Notes: generated by a model not told the origin, from the sequence alone. A stretch of 10,891 nt of DNA from Candidatus Cloacimonadota bacterium (GCA_017998585.1 JAGOCT010000030.1:1-10891); one strand, 5' to 3'; shown: positions 1 to 7,567, numbered from the stretch's first letter. Numbers and translations: made by a program.

Positions 1-174
1 TGGTAGCTTGCTCTACATAAATGACCAGGATGATCGTTCTACGATTACTCTCTTTTAGCAAGCTGGTAGCTTGCTCTACATAAATGACCAGGATGATCGT
101 TCTACGATTACTCTCTTTTAGCAAGCTTGTAGCTTGCTCTACATAAGCGACCAGGATGATCGTTCTACGATTAC
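1..174. repeat. Tandem array of a 63-bp unit (about 2.8 copies)
   Basis: Units lie at 1-63, 64-126 and 127-174. The first two are identical. The third differs at three bases near its start (gg to tt-like change at its second base, aat to agc) and then diverges after gattac. Each unit carries two small palindromes: ATCGT-tct-ACGAT (33-45 in unit 1), and a hairpin across the unit border with arms AGCAAGCT and AGCTTGCT (57-64/68-75 and 120-127/131-138). The first unit lacks its left arm because the window begins there, so the array probably extends upstream. No open frame or spacer diversity is seen, so this is intergenic repeat DNA. Confidence 0.93.
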
Positions 175-409
175 CTTTTTCTGATCTGTTTTTTTGAGAT
201 TTTCATGCTAAGATCATACATTTTTAACTTGTGATGCGTACTCATTCACTCATTAGCTTGCTTAGCATAAAAACTTTATATTTTACAATTCAGAACTCTT
301 AATTAACCCCTAAATGCTTATCTGTCAATCTCTCTTCATTTTACTTGACATGAACGCCCTTGTAAAAAAATATGCTAAGTGAGTTAATAATTGTAGAATA
401 GAGGTAATT
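175..409. other. Gene-free AT-rich leader before the zinc-ribbon/ileS pair
   Basis: No convincing coding frame is visible. The octamer ATGCTAAG occurs at 205-212 and 372-379, and its complement CTTAGCAT at 261-268, so alternative long-range pairings are possible. A TTGACA box at 345-350 is followed after 20 bases by TATGCT (371-376); that spacing is too long for a good sigma-70-type promoter, so the promoter is only a weak candidate. No T-box consensus is visible upstream of the synthetase pair. A good ribosome site, AGAGG at 400-404, lies five bases before the ATG at 410. Confidence 0.6.
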
Positions 410-700
410 ATGTTTTTAGCTGAACAACATTTAGATAAAGCCAAAGAAATTGTGCTTAAACACCGTAAAAAAAGATCCTGTAAAAAATGCTATGACAGAG
501 GATATATCGGCACTTCCCCTGAGAATACACTAGTCGTTTGTGAAAAATGTGTTGATGTGGAAAAAGCCATGGAAGAATGGAAAGAATATGTAAAAACCGA
601 TCCTCAGTTAATGGAAGATTTTAAAGATTTATTTGAAGAAGAAACTAAAGAAGCTGAATCAACAGAAGAAACTCCTGCTGAAAATAAAGAAGCAGAATAA
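410..700 (+). CDS. Small two-CxxC zinc-ribbon-like protein upstream of ileS
   Basis: This 96-residue protein is not one I can name. It has CKKC at residues 24-27, followed by the DnaJ-like run YDRGYIG (28-34), and a second pair, CEKC, at 44-47. Four cysteines spaced this way would plausibly bind one zinc ion. The N-terminal 22 residues are basic (KHRKKR at 17-22). The C-terminal third (from about residue 69) is very acidic and low in complexity, rich in Glu, Thr and Ala, and probably disordered. No signal peptide or membrane segment is present, so it should be cytoplasmic. The start is supported by AGAGG five bases upstream. It ends 28 bases before ileS on the same strand, so co-transcription is likely. 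A role in translation, RNA binding or protein quality control is only an inference from this placement. Confidence 0.85.
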   Translation: MFLAEQHLDKAKEIVLKHRKKRSCKKCYDRGYIGTSPENTLVVCEKCVDVEKAMEEWKEYVKTDPQLMEDFKDLFEEETKEAESTEETPAENKEAE

Positions 701-713
701 TCGTACTACGATT
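699..713. repeat. Small palindrome in the zinc-ribbon/ileS gap
   Basis: The arms AATCGT and ACGATT flank the loop ACT. The hairpin begins inside the TAA stop of the upstream gene and ends just before the AGGGG ribosome site (716-720) of ileS. Its core matches the ATCGT/ACGAT palindrome in each unit of the array at 1-174, so it looks like a remnant or relative of that repeat. It could influence translation of ileS, but nothing in the sequence proves this. Confidence 0.6.
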
Positions 714-728
714 TAAGGGGCGTATATT

Positions 729-3700
729 ATGTATAAATCAATCGACTTAAAAGAAAAAGCATCCGATTTTGAGAAAAAGGTTGCAGAATACTGGCAGGAT
801 AAACAAATCCCTGATAAAAGCATCACCAATCGTGAAGGCGCTCAAAAATTTGTCTTTTTTGAAGGGCCTCCAACTGCTAATGGTAAACCTGGTATTCACC
901 ATGTGATTGCCCGTTCTATCAAAGATACGGTATGCCGTTACAAAACCATGCGTGGCTATCAGGTCAAGCGTAAAGCCGGTTGGGATACTCACGGTCTCCC
1001 TGTTGAAATTGAAGTGGAAAAAAAATTAGGCTTGCACAACAAAAAAGAAGTGGAAGAATACGGAATTGAAAAATTCTGTGTGGCTTGCCGCGAATCTGTC
1101 TTTTCTTATGAAAAAGAATGGCAGAATATGACCAAAACCATGGGTTACTGGATTGATTTAAAAAATCCATATATCACTCTGGATAATAATTATATCGAGT
1201 CTGTTTGGTGGATTTTACGCCAGTTTTTTGATAAAAACCTGATTTATAAAGGACACAAAATCGTTCCTTACTGCCCAAGTTGTGGTACTCCGCTCTCTTC
1301 TCATGAAGTGGCTCAGGGTTATGAAGACGTGGAAGATCCTTCTGTATTTGTTAAATTTAAATTAATTGATAATGAAAATACCTATTTTCTTGCCTGGACT
1401 ACTACGCCTTGGACATTGATTTCTAACGTAGCGTTGGTCGTTAATCCGGATGAAAAATATGTAAAAGTTCGCATGGTTAAAGAAGAAAAAGAAGAATTTC
1501 TCATTTTGGCTAAAGCCAGATTAGCTGTTTTGGATGATGAATATGAAATCGTTCAGGAAATGCCTGGTATTGATCTGGAATATCAGAAATATGAACCGCT
1601 CTTTACTTACGTAACACCTGATAAGCCAGCCTATTACGTGGCTTGCGGTGATTATGTATCTATGGAAGATGGTACAGGTATCGTTCATACAGCGCCTGCA
1701 TTTGGTCAGGATGACTATATGATCGGTATGAAATACAATCTGCCATTTATCCAACCTGTTGATGATGCGGGTAAATTTACTGAAGAAGTAACAGATTATA
1801 AAGGACTTTTTGTTAAAGAAGCTGATAAATCCATTATCCGTGCCCTGAAAGACAGTGGTCATCTGTATAAAAGATCTCAGATTATCCACTCTTATCCTTT
1901 CTGCTGGCGCTGTAAAAGCCCATTGATCTACTATGCGCGCTCTACCTGGTATATCAGAACCAGTGAATATAAAAATCAGATGATTCATAATAATCAGCAG
2001 GTAAACTGGTATCCTCAGTTTGTGGGTGAAAAACGCTTTGGCGAATGGCTGGACAATAATGTGGACTGGGCGCTTTCCCGTGACAGATTCTGGGGAACTC
2101 CGCTGAATATCTGGAAATGTGATGACTGTAATGAAATGGTCAGCATCGGTTCGATCGAAGAACTCCGTCAGCGTGGTAAAATGGAAGATGGCTCTGATGT
2201 CCCTGAAAACATTGAATTACACAGACCATTTATTGACAGAATTAAAATCCCTTGCCCAAAATGCCAGAAAGATACATATCGTACACCTGAAGTCATTGAC
2301 TGCTGGTTTGACAGTGGTTCAATGCCTTTTGCACAATGGCATTATCCTTTTGAAAATAAAGACATCTTTGAGAGTGAGCTTTTCCCTGCTGACTTTATCA
2401 GTGAAGGTATTGATCAGACCCGTGGCTGGTTCTATACTTTATTGGCAATCTCTACCATTTTACGTGGCGAAAGCCCTTACAAAAACGTATTGGTCAATGA
2501 TCTGATCTTAGATAAGAATGGTCAGAAAATGTCTAAAACCAGAGGCAATTCCGTTGATCCGATGGAAATCATGGATAAATACGGTGCAGATGCGGTTCGC
2601 TGGTATCTTTTACATGTCAGCCCTCCATGGACACCTACAAAATTTGATGTCAAAGGCGTTGAAGAAATCTATGGTAAATTTATTGGTACTTTAAAGAATG
2701 TGTATTCTTTCTATGTAACCTATGCCAGCATTGATAATTTCCATCCAAAAGATCATGCAGACCATACACAGAGAGAATCTGAGCTGGATCACTGGATTTA
2801 TTCCAAATTAAACAGTCTGATCACTACTGTAGTTGATAATAATGAAAAATATGACTTTACACGCAGTCTAAGAGCTATTCAGAAATTCGTTCTTGATGAT
2901 CTGAGCAACTGGTATGTTCGCCGTTCCCGTCACAGATACTGGGCGATGGAACTGACCAATGATAAGATTGAAGCCTATCTGACACTCTTTGAAGTGATGA
3001 TCAGTCTGTCAAAACTCATAGCACCATTTGCGCCTTATATCGCTGATGCGATTTATACCGGTTTGAGATCTGCTGAAGGTCTTGAAAATCTGAGTGTTCA
3101 TCTCGAAGAATACCCTGTTTGTGATCAGTCCAGAATCAACACCAAACTCGAAAAAGAAATGGACTTAGTGGTTGATTTCGTTACCATGGGACGTGCGGCA
3201 CGTAATCAGGTACAGATCAAGGTTCGTCAGACTTTGAGCGCTTTGTATCTGCCTAAAAAACATGCTGAGCTCGTTCAGAGAATGAGAGACCTGATTATTG
3301 AAGAAATCAATGTGAAAGAGCTTTTATTCCTCGATGAAGATAACGATGTGGTGAAATGGCAGGCAAAGTTAAACTTCAAAACAGCCGGTCCAAAATATGG
3401 TAAAGACGTACAGATTATTTCCAAAGCGCTGGAAAATATCGCTGTCAATGAGATATTATCTGCATTTGAAGGTAACAAACCTTATATTCTCAAGCTCAAC
3501 GATCAGGAATATGAAATCGCTTCTGAAGACCTGATGATCTCAATCGCTCCAGTACAGGGTTTTGCGTTTGAAAACAACCGTCAGAATTATGTGGCACTGG
3601 ATGTCAATATGACACCTGAACTGATTTTAGAAGGTCATGCGCGTGAAGTGGTCAATAAAATCCAGTTTACCCGTAAGGAAATGAAGTTTGAGATCATGGA

Positions 3701-3881
3701 CAGAATCCGTGTTCATTACTTCTGTCCTGAAGAAGTCTGCAATGCCCTGAAAATTTATCAGGATTATATCAAGAGTGAAACACTTAGCAATGAAATCCTC
3801 AGGGCAGATAATATCACTGAAGATATGAAAGAATGGGATATCAACGGACATAAGTTCTTCCTCAAAATCGAAAAAATGTAA
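729..3881 (+). CDS. ileS: Isoleucyl-tRNA synthetase, type 2 (eukaryote-like), GXHH signature
   Basis: This cytoplasmic enzyme charges tRNA-Ile with isoleucine using ATP. At 1050 residues it is full length for the long type 2 class; E. coli type 1 is about 940. The N-terminal signature reads GIHH at 55-58 instead of the canonical HxGH. The editing domain shows TTTPWT at 224-229 and GTGIVHTAPAFG followed by QDDY at 315-330. The second half of the catalytic core has W447-ALSRDRFWGTPL, EGIDQTRGW at 559-567 and KMSKT at 600-604. Four CxxC pairs (182/185, 392/395, 464/467, 509/512) suggest zinc knuckles. The anticodon-binding domain has NWYVRRSRHRYW at 727-738. The C-terminal zinc ribbon of type 1 enzymes is absent, as expected for type 2. 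AGGGG at 716-720, eight bases upstream, supports the start. Type 2 enzymes are generally mupirocin-tolerant. Confidence 0.97.
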   Translation: MYKSIDLKEKASDFEKKVAEYWQDKQIPDKSITNREGAQKFVFFEGPPTANGKPGIHHVIARSIKDTVCRYKTMRGYQVKRKAGWDTHGLPVEIEVEKKLGLHNKKEVEEYGIEKFCVACRESVFSYEKEWQNMTKTMGYWIDLKNPYITLDNNYIESVWWILRQFFDKNLIYKGHKIVPYCPSCGTPLSSHEVAQGYEDVEDPSVFVKFKLIDNENTYFLAWTTTPWTLISNVALVVNPDEKYVKVRMVKEEKEEFLILAKARLAVLDDEYEIVQEMPGIDLEYQKYEPLFTYVTPDKPAYYVACGDYVSMEDGTGIVHTAPAFGQDDYMIGMKYNLPFIQPVDDAGKFTEEVTDYKGLFVKEADKSIIRALKDSGHLYKRSQIIHSYPFCWRCKSPLIYYARSTWYIRTSEYKNQMIHNNQQVNWYPQFVGEKRFGEWLDNNVDWALSRDRFWGTPLNIWKCDDCNEMVSIGSIEELRQRGKMEDGSDVPENIELHRPFIDRIKIPCPKCQKDTYRTPEVIDCWFDSGSMPFAQWHYPFENKDIFESELFPADFISEGIDQTRGWFYTLLAISTILRGESPYKNVLVNDLILDKNGQKMSKTRGNSVDPMEIMDKYGADAVRWYLLHVSPPWTPTKFDVKGVEEIYGKFIGTLKNVYSFYVTYASIDNFHPKDHADHTQRESELDHWIYSKLNSLITTVVDNNEKYDFTRSLRAIQKFVLDDLSNWYVRRSRHRYWAMELTNDKIEAYLTLFEVMISLSKLIAPFAPYIADAIYTGLRSAEGLENLSVHLEEYPVCDQSRINTKLEKEMDLVVDFVTMGRAARNQVQIKVRQTLSALYLPKKHAELVQRMRDLIIEEINVKELLFLDEDNDVVKWQAKLNFKTAGPKYGKDVQIISKALENIAVNEILSAFEGNKPYILKLNDQEYEIASEDLMISIAPVQGFAFENNRQNYVALDVNMTPELILEGHAREVVNKIQFTRKEMKFEIMDRIRVHYFCPEEVCNALKIYQDYIKSETLSNEILRADNITEDMKEWDINGHKFFLKIEKM

Positions 3882-3932
3882 AGCATTCGTCATTTAATGT
3901 ATAGACGGCTATCATGGCTGTTTGCAATATTA

Positions 3933-3959
3933 GTAGCGCAAGCTGATCGCTTGCGCTAC
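3933..3959. repeat. Perfect 11-bp hairpin after ileS (possible weak terminator)
   Basis: The arms GTAGCGCAAGC (3933-3943) and GCTTGCGCTAC (3949-3959) pair perfectly around the loop TGATC. The element lies 51 bases after the ileS stop and is followed by AGTTTTAT, a short T run that could give weak termination. The core sequence belongs to the hairpin family also seen at 57-138, 7072-7090, 7290-7308 and 9871-9883, so its first identity is a dispersed intergenic repeat; a terminator role is secondary and uncertain. Confidence 0.7.
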
Positions 3960-4033
3960 AGTTTTATCAATTCGCAATATCTACAAAAGGTCTAGTGAGT
4001 ATTATACTTGCACACTGAATTTAGCTGATCTGT

Positions 4034-4047
4034 GAGGAGGATTCCTC
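4034..4047. other. Short GAGGA/TCCTC palindrome upstream of the secreted protein gene
   Basis: GAGGA at 4037-4041 and TCCTC at 4043-4047 form a palindrome about a single T, with an alternative pairing from 4034. It sits about 80 bases before the start at 4130 and is followed by a T-rich run, TATTTCTTTATTT. It may be a weak terminator for upstream transcription or part of the leader of the next gene. Stability would be low. Confidence 0.3.
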
Positions 4048-4129
4048 TATTTCTTTATTTACACAAACTAATAAATTGGAACGTTTATTGCATTAAATTT
4101 ATATGCCAAAATAAAAATGGGAGGATTCA

Positions 4130-7012
4130 ATGAAGAAGACAGGCATCTTATTCGTTCTGTTGTTGTGTATTTCTCTGCTGGCGGCAATGAATGTATGGGA
4201 GACAGCTTCAAAAGTGTATGAAAGCTCATCCATCAGTAGTAACCAAGCCTGTGTGGAAATGCCAAATGGTGTGGTTTATGTATGGGCAGAAAGCCGAAAT
4301 GAAGTGAGAAAACTTTATGTCCAGTATTTTAATGAAAATGGTCAGAAACTATGGGCAGACTCAGGTCTTCTCTTGGCTGAAAGTTCACAGCATCAATCCA
4401 ACCCTTCGATTATCAAAGCGGATGATAACTCAGTGATTATCGCCTGGTCAGGGTATAGCATGCAAAGTAATCGGACCTTCCATATGCAAAAGCTTGATAT
4501 GAGCGGGCAGTTACTTTGGGGTAATGCTGGAATCGAACTGCCAGAACAAAGTAATGAGTATGCTCAGGCAAAAATCTTCTCTGACAATATGGGAGGAGCA
4601 ATCTATTTAACTGATGGAAACGATGGTATTTATTTAAAGCATATCAGCTCTTCAGGCAATCAGATTAGTCAATATAGATTACCTATTACTGCATATTGTT
4701 TTGATTTAGTCTGTTTGACAAATGACGGATACTATCTCGCTTATAATGATGGCAGCAATAGTCGTTTGTTAAAGCTCAACTTAAATGGAGAGACTGTATG
4801 GGATATTGCTGTGTTTAGCGAGATGTTTACAGGTAACCTATTATTACCTGCTGCCAATGGGAATCTTTTTTATATTGTAAAGACTAATGTCAATACAATT
4901 GCCCAAAAGATCAGTCCTCAGGGCGAAATCATGTGGACTCAGAACAAAGTACTTCACAGTAATAGATCAATACAACCCAAAATTCAAAAGGATGAAAACC
5001 AGTATGTAATGTTGTTTAATGATTATTTAGTATTGGATACTGCAAAATACGATGAGGATTTAAATCTGTTGTGGGGACCAGTAAGCACGGTTTCCAGCAA
5101 TGTTATGAATGCCAGTATCCTGCTTAGTGATAATCACAACATCTATCTGTACTGGATTAGAGATTTTGATTCTATCCCAGACCAAATGTACAATCAGGTC
5201 ATCAACAGCTCTGGTCAAGCTTTATATGGCAACGAAGGACGTTTCTTAACTGAATTTACTTCTTACCCAGTCTTAACAGCAAAGAAAGTAGGTAATAAAC
5301 ACAGTCTGATCAATTGTTTGAATGAAGGGAAAATTGATGTACACTTTATGGACACTGTAAATAATCAGCTGGTATCAGAAACACCTGTCAACTTAATACA
5401 GGGTCATGGCGGATATGCTGAAGTCATCAAACTGTTTAATTATAATAATCAGCATTATGTATTTTCCTATCGATATAATGATGCAACGGGTTTTCAGCAT
5501 TTTCTTCAAATATATGATGCAGACGGTGTTGAGGTCTCTCCGGAAAACGGAATTGCTATTTCTCCTTTATCTGATCTTGTTAATTTTGGAGATTGTGCAG
5601 TTAAGATGGATCCTCAGGGCAATTTCATCTTTTCATGGGTTGCATTGGAAGATGGATTCAAGAGAGTGAAAATTCAGAAAATCAATCCTCAGGGAGAACT
5701 AAATTATCTTCCAAACGGACTTTTAATACTCAGCGCAAATGATATGAATATTGACTATATGACGATAGAATTTGGAACAGCAGAGAATGAGTATTTTTTC
5801 TATTTTAAAGCAATAGATGGCAGTTTATCAAGTTATATTGTTGGACAGAGAGTATATCAGGATAATGTCATGTGGGGACTGCAGGGAAAGACACTCATCA
5901 AGAAAAGTACAATAGATGAGTTTGATCCAAACAATGTTGAATGTAATCTTTTTTATGAAGGCACTAATGATAGACTTTTCTTCTGGAGAGAAGGTTCATT
6001 AAATGTAAGTCCTGCCATTCGTTATTTAATGATTGACAGTGATGGCAATCCAATACAGGGTATCGACCCTCAAGGCGTTTTGTTGTTTGAACTTCCTGAA
6101 ACGACTTATATAAGTGGATTAAAATTGCTAAAGCTTCAAGATAAGACTTTGGTTTTCTTTTCAAATAACATATCAAATAACATAGATATGTGGAGCAGTA
6201 AGCTATATTATGCAATCATTGACGAAACAGGACAGCTCCTTGTACCTGCTACAGAACTGCTTACACAAGAGGGAATATGGATGTATTCTTTAGAATGGAA
6301 CGGTAAAGTAACCTTATACTTTGATGATTATTCCAGTAATTTATACAAACTTCAGTATCATCTGACAGAAAACGGTTTAACTGCTGATGCTGGTTTCCCT
6401 CAGTTTATCCACAGTAATTTGATTTCAAACTTTAATTATCATTATCCCATATCAATGCATAATCGTACATTATGTCTGATAATAGATTATAGTTCAGTGA
6501 ATATGACAGTCTTTAACGAGAATGTATTGCCTATGGGAGGTTTGTCAGAAATTGCTTCATCTGATATCAATGAGATTAATGGTATTCAATGCTGTAAAAT
6601 TGACAATCAATCTGCGCTCCTTGCCTGGAGATATAATTATAATTGTTATGAAGAATATTTTACACAGGGCTGGAATCTGCAAAAGGTATCCATAACAGAT
6701 TACACCGACACTCAGAATATCGTCAGTCAGGAAAGCCGGATCGTGCTAAACCAAAATTATCCTAATCCTTTCAATCCCAGCACAAAGATCAGTTATCAGC
6801 TGAAAGATGCCGGAGATACTGAACTGAATATATACAACGTCAAAGGTCAGAAAGTAAAAACACTGGTAAATGAATATCTTCCTGCCGGCAATCACGAAAT
6901 CGTCTGGAATGGTCTTGATAGCAATGGCAATCAGGTCTCATCCGGTATTTACTTCTATAAACTGAGTACTTCACTTTCTACTCAGGTAAAAAAAATGGTC
7001 TTAATAAAATAA
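4130..7012 (+). CDS. Exported beta-propeller-like repeat protein with T9SS type A sorting domain
   Basis: This 960-residue protein has no family name I can give beyond its architecture. It opens with a Sec signal peptide: KK at 2-3, hydrophobic 5-19, and probable cleavage near residues 18-20. C13 is not in a proper lipobox, so it is not a likely lipoprotein. Residues about 25-860 are built from a recurring motif of the form D/N-x-x-G-x-x-x-W-G-x-x-G-x-x-L. Examples are at 68-82, 123-137, 262-276, 359-373, 519-533 and 698-711, spaced roughly 45-61 residues apart, as expected of propeller blades. The tail begins at 871 with NQNYPNPFNPSTKISYQL and ends IYFYKL...KKMVLIK, the FlgD-Ig-like type A sorting domain read by the type IX secretion system. 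GGGAGG at 4119-4124, five bases before the ATG, fixes the start. It stands alone, followed by a terminator. Surface-exposed or released; ligand unknown. Confidence 0.92.
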   Translation: MKKTGILFVLLLCISLLAAMNVWETASKVYESSSISSNQACVEMPNGVVYVWAESRNEVRKLYVQYFNENGQKLWADSGLLLAESSQHQSNPSIIKADDNSVIIAWSGYSMQSNRTFHMQKLDMSGQLLWGNAGIELPEQSNEYAQAKIFSDNMGGAIYLTDGNDGIYLKHISSSGNQISQYRLPITAYCFDLVCLTNDGYYLAYNDGSNSRLLKLNLNGETVWDIAVFSEMFTGNLLLPAANGNLFYIVKTNVNTIAQKISPQGEIMWTQNKVLHSNRSIQPKIQKDENQYVMLFNDYLVLDTAKYDEDLNLLWGPVSTVSSNVMNASILLSDNHNIYLYWIRDFDSIPDQMYNQVINSSGQALYGNEGRFLTEFTSYPVLTAKKVGNKHSLINCLNEGKIDVHFMDTVNNQLVSETPVNLIQGHGGYAEVIKLFNYNNQHYVFSYRYNDATGFQHFLQIYDADGVEVSPENGIAISPLSDLVNFGDCAVKMDPQGNFIFSWVALEDGFKRVKIQKINPQGELNYLPNGLLILSANDMNIDYMTIEFGTAENEYFFYFKAIDGSLSSYIVGQRVYQDNVMWGLQGKTLIKKSTIDEFDPNNVECNLFYEGTNDRLFFWREGSLNVSPAIRYLMIDSDGNPIQGIDPQGVLLFELPETTYISGLKLLKLQDKTLVFFSNNISNNIDMWSSKLYYAIIDETGQLLVPATELLTQEGIWMYSLEWNGKVTLYFDDYSSNLYKLQYHLTENGLTADAGFPQFIHSNLISNFNYHYPISMHNRTLCLIIDYSSVNMTVFNENVLPMGGLSEIASSDINEINGIQCCKIDNQSALLAWRYNYNCYEEYFTQGWNLQKVSITDYTDTQNIVSQESRIVLNQNYPNPFNPSTKISYQLKDAGDTELNIYNVKGQKVKTLVNEYLPAGNHEIVWNGLDSNGNQVSSGIYFYKLSTSLSTQVKKMVLIK

Positions 7013-7028
7013 GAGATAATTTGACAAG

Positions 7029-7054
7029 AAAAGCGGGAGGAGTCCCGCTTTTTT
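7029..7054 (+). terminator. Rho-independent terminator after the T9SS cargo gene
   Basis: The arms AAAAGCGGGA (7029-7038) and TCCCGCTTTT (7043-7052) pair perfectly around the loop GGAG, and the T run continues to 7054. It begins 16 bases after the stop of the exported protein. The A-rich left flank gives a usable U tract on the other strand too, so it may stop transcription from the right-hand minus-strand operon as well. Confidence 0.92.
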
Positions 7055-7062
7055 ATATCTTA

Positions 7063-7240
7063 TAGTTGTAGCGCAAGCAACCTGCTTGCGAATGTAAATT
7101 TTTCATGCTTTTCGTGGTGAATCAAACAATGTATCACGCGGAAAAGATTGTATCAAAATCAACTGCTCTTGACAGGAATTTGTAATCATTAATCATTCAC
7201 AATTAAACGTACCACCCCGTCACTCCGTGCCACCCCTCCA
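7063..7240. repeat. Direct repeat, copy 1 (178 bp)
   Basis: This copy is about 97 percent identical to 7281-7458 at a constant offset of 218 bp; I count five mismatches (one in gtgaatc/gtgattc, three in the ttgtaatcattaatc stretch, one in cactccg/cacttcg). It begins with the family hairpin (7072-7090) and ends inside the GC-rich element at 7213-7269. It starts nine bases after the terminator of the exported protein gene. Confidence 0.93.
7072..7090. repeat. Intergenic hairpin family member, stem CGCAAGCA
   Basis: CGCAAGCA (7072-7079) pairs with TGCTTGCG (7083-7090) around the loop ACC, preceded by TTGTAG. Read on the minus strand, the hairpins at 57-75 and 120-138 have the same layout with two stem pairs changed on both sides; the 57-75 copy also keeps the ACC loop. 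Confidence 0.8.
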
Positions 7241-7269
7241 GTGGAGGGATGCCCCTTTGGGGCGGGGTG
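7213..7269. repeat. GC-rich structured element, full form
   Basis: The outer arms CACCCCG (7213-7219) and CGGGGTG (7263-7269) enclose two inner hairpins: CCCTC/GAGGG (7234-7238/7244-7248) and GCCCC/GGGGC (7251-7255/7259-7263). Base 7263 is shared, so the outer stem and second inner stem compete by one pair. The whole can fold as a three-way junction. The surrounding sequence is AT-rich, so this island stands out. It is probably a mobile or palindromic intergenic repeat; function unknown. Confidence 0.65.
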
Positions 7270-7280
7270 TTAAGTTCGCT

Positions 7281-7458
7281 TAGTTGTAGCGCAAGCAACC
7301 TGCTTGCGAATGTAAATTTTTCATGCTTTTCGTGGTGATTCAAACAATGTATCACGCGGAAAAGATTGTATCAAAATCAACTGCTCTTGACAGGAATTTG
7401 TACTCATTTTTCATTCACAATTAAACGTACCACCCCGTCACTTCGTGCCACCCCTCCA
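7281..7458. repeat. Direct repeat, copy 2 (178 bp)
   Basis: Second copy of 7063-7240, offset 218 bp. Between the copies, 7241-7280 completes the GC-rich element of copy 1; copy 2 instead ends in a shorter hairpin (7451-7467). This fits a segmental tandem duplication followed by loss or replacement of the 3' part in copy 2. Confidence 0.93.
7290..7308. repeat. Intergenic hairpin family member inside copy 2
   Basis: Stem CGCAAGCA (7290-7297), loop ACC and stem TGCTTGCG (7301-7308), identical to the element at 7072-7090 because it lies within the duplicated segment. Confidence 0.8.
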
Positions 7459-7467
7459 TCGGAGGGG
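7451..7467. repeat. GC-rich structured element, short form
   Basis: CCCCTCC (7451-7457) pairs perfectly with GGAGGGG (7461-7467) around ATC. The 5' flank matches the element in copy 1, but the second inner hairpin and the closing CGGGGTG arm are missing. It is followed by an AT-rich stretch without a long T run, so it is not a classical terminator. Confidence 0.65.
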
Positions 7468-7518
7468 AATTTATATTGTTCGATTATTTTTCAAACATAC
7501 ATCTGAAAAAACAATACT

Positions 7519-7567
7519 CTGATCAGTGTTTTTTTCTCGCAAAGAACGCAAAGTGCGCAAAGAAGAG
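7519..7567. repeat. CGCAAAGAA repeat block, copy 1
   Basis: Begins ctgatcagtg, then seven T and ctcg, followed by three 9-bp units: CGCAAAGAA (7538-7546), CGCAAAGTG (7547-7555), CGCAAAGAA (7556-7564). It recurs at 7668-7715 with six T instead of seven and two base changes in the middle unit. A similar CGCAAAGAA tandem is common between genes of several bacterial phyla. Confidence 0.88.

Noticed and set aside
1..174. CRISPR array
   Set aside because: The whole 63-bp unit is conserved; there are no variable spacers, and no cas genes lie nearby.
175..409. T-box riboswitch controlling ileS
   Set aside because: I see no T-box consensus (AGGGUGGNACCGCG-like) and no specifier-stem layout, and another gene lies between this leader and ileS.
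1521..1988. Minus-strand gene of 155 residues opposite ileS
   Set aside because: It lies antisense to the editing domain of ileS, and its translation shows no recognisable domain.
2119..2505. Second plus-strand gene inside ileS
   Set aside because: It is an alternative frame wholly within the strongly conserved synthetase, with no family features.
4130..4190. Lipoprotein signal peptide in the exported protein
   Set aside because: C13 lies within the hydrophobic core and is preceded by Leu, not by the Gly/Ala/Ser of a lipobox; an ordinary Sec signal fits better.
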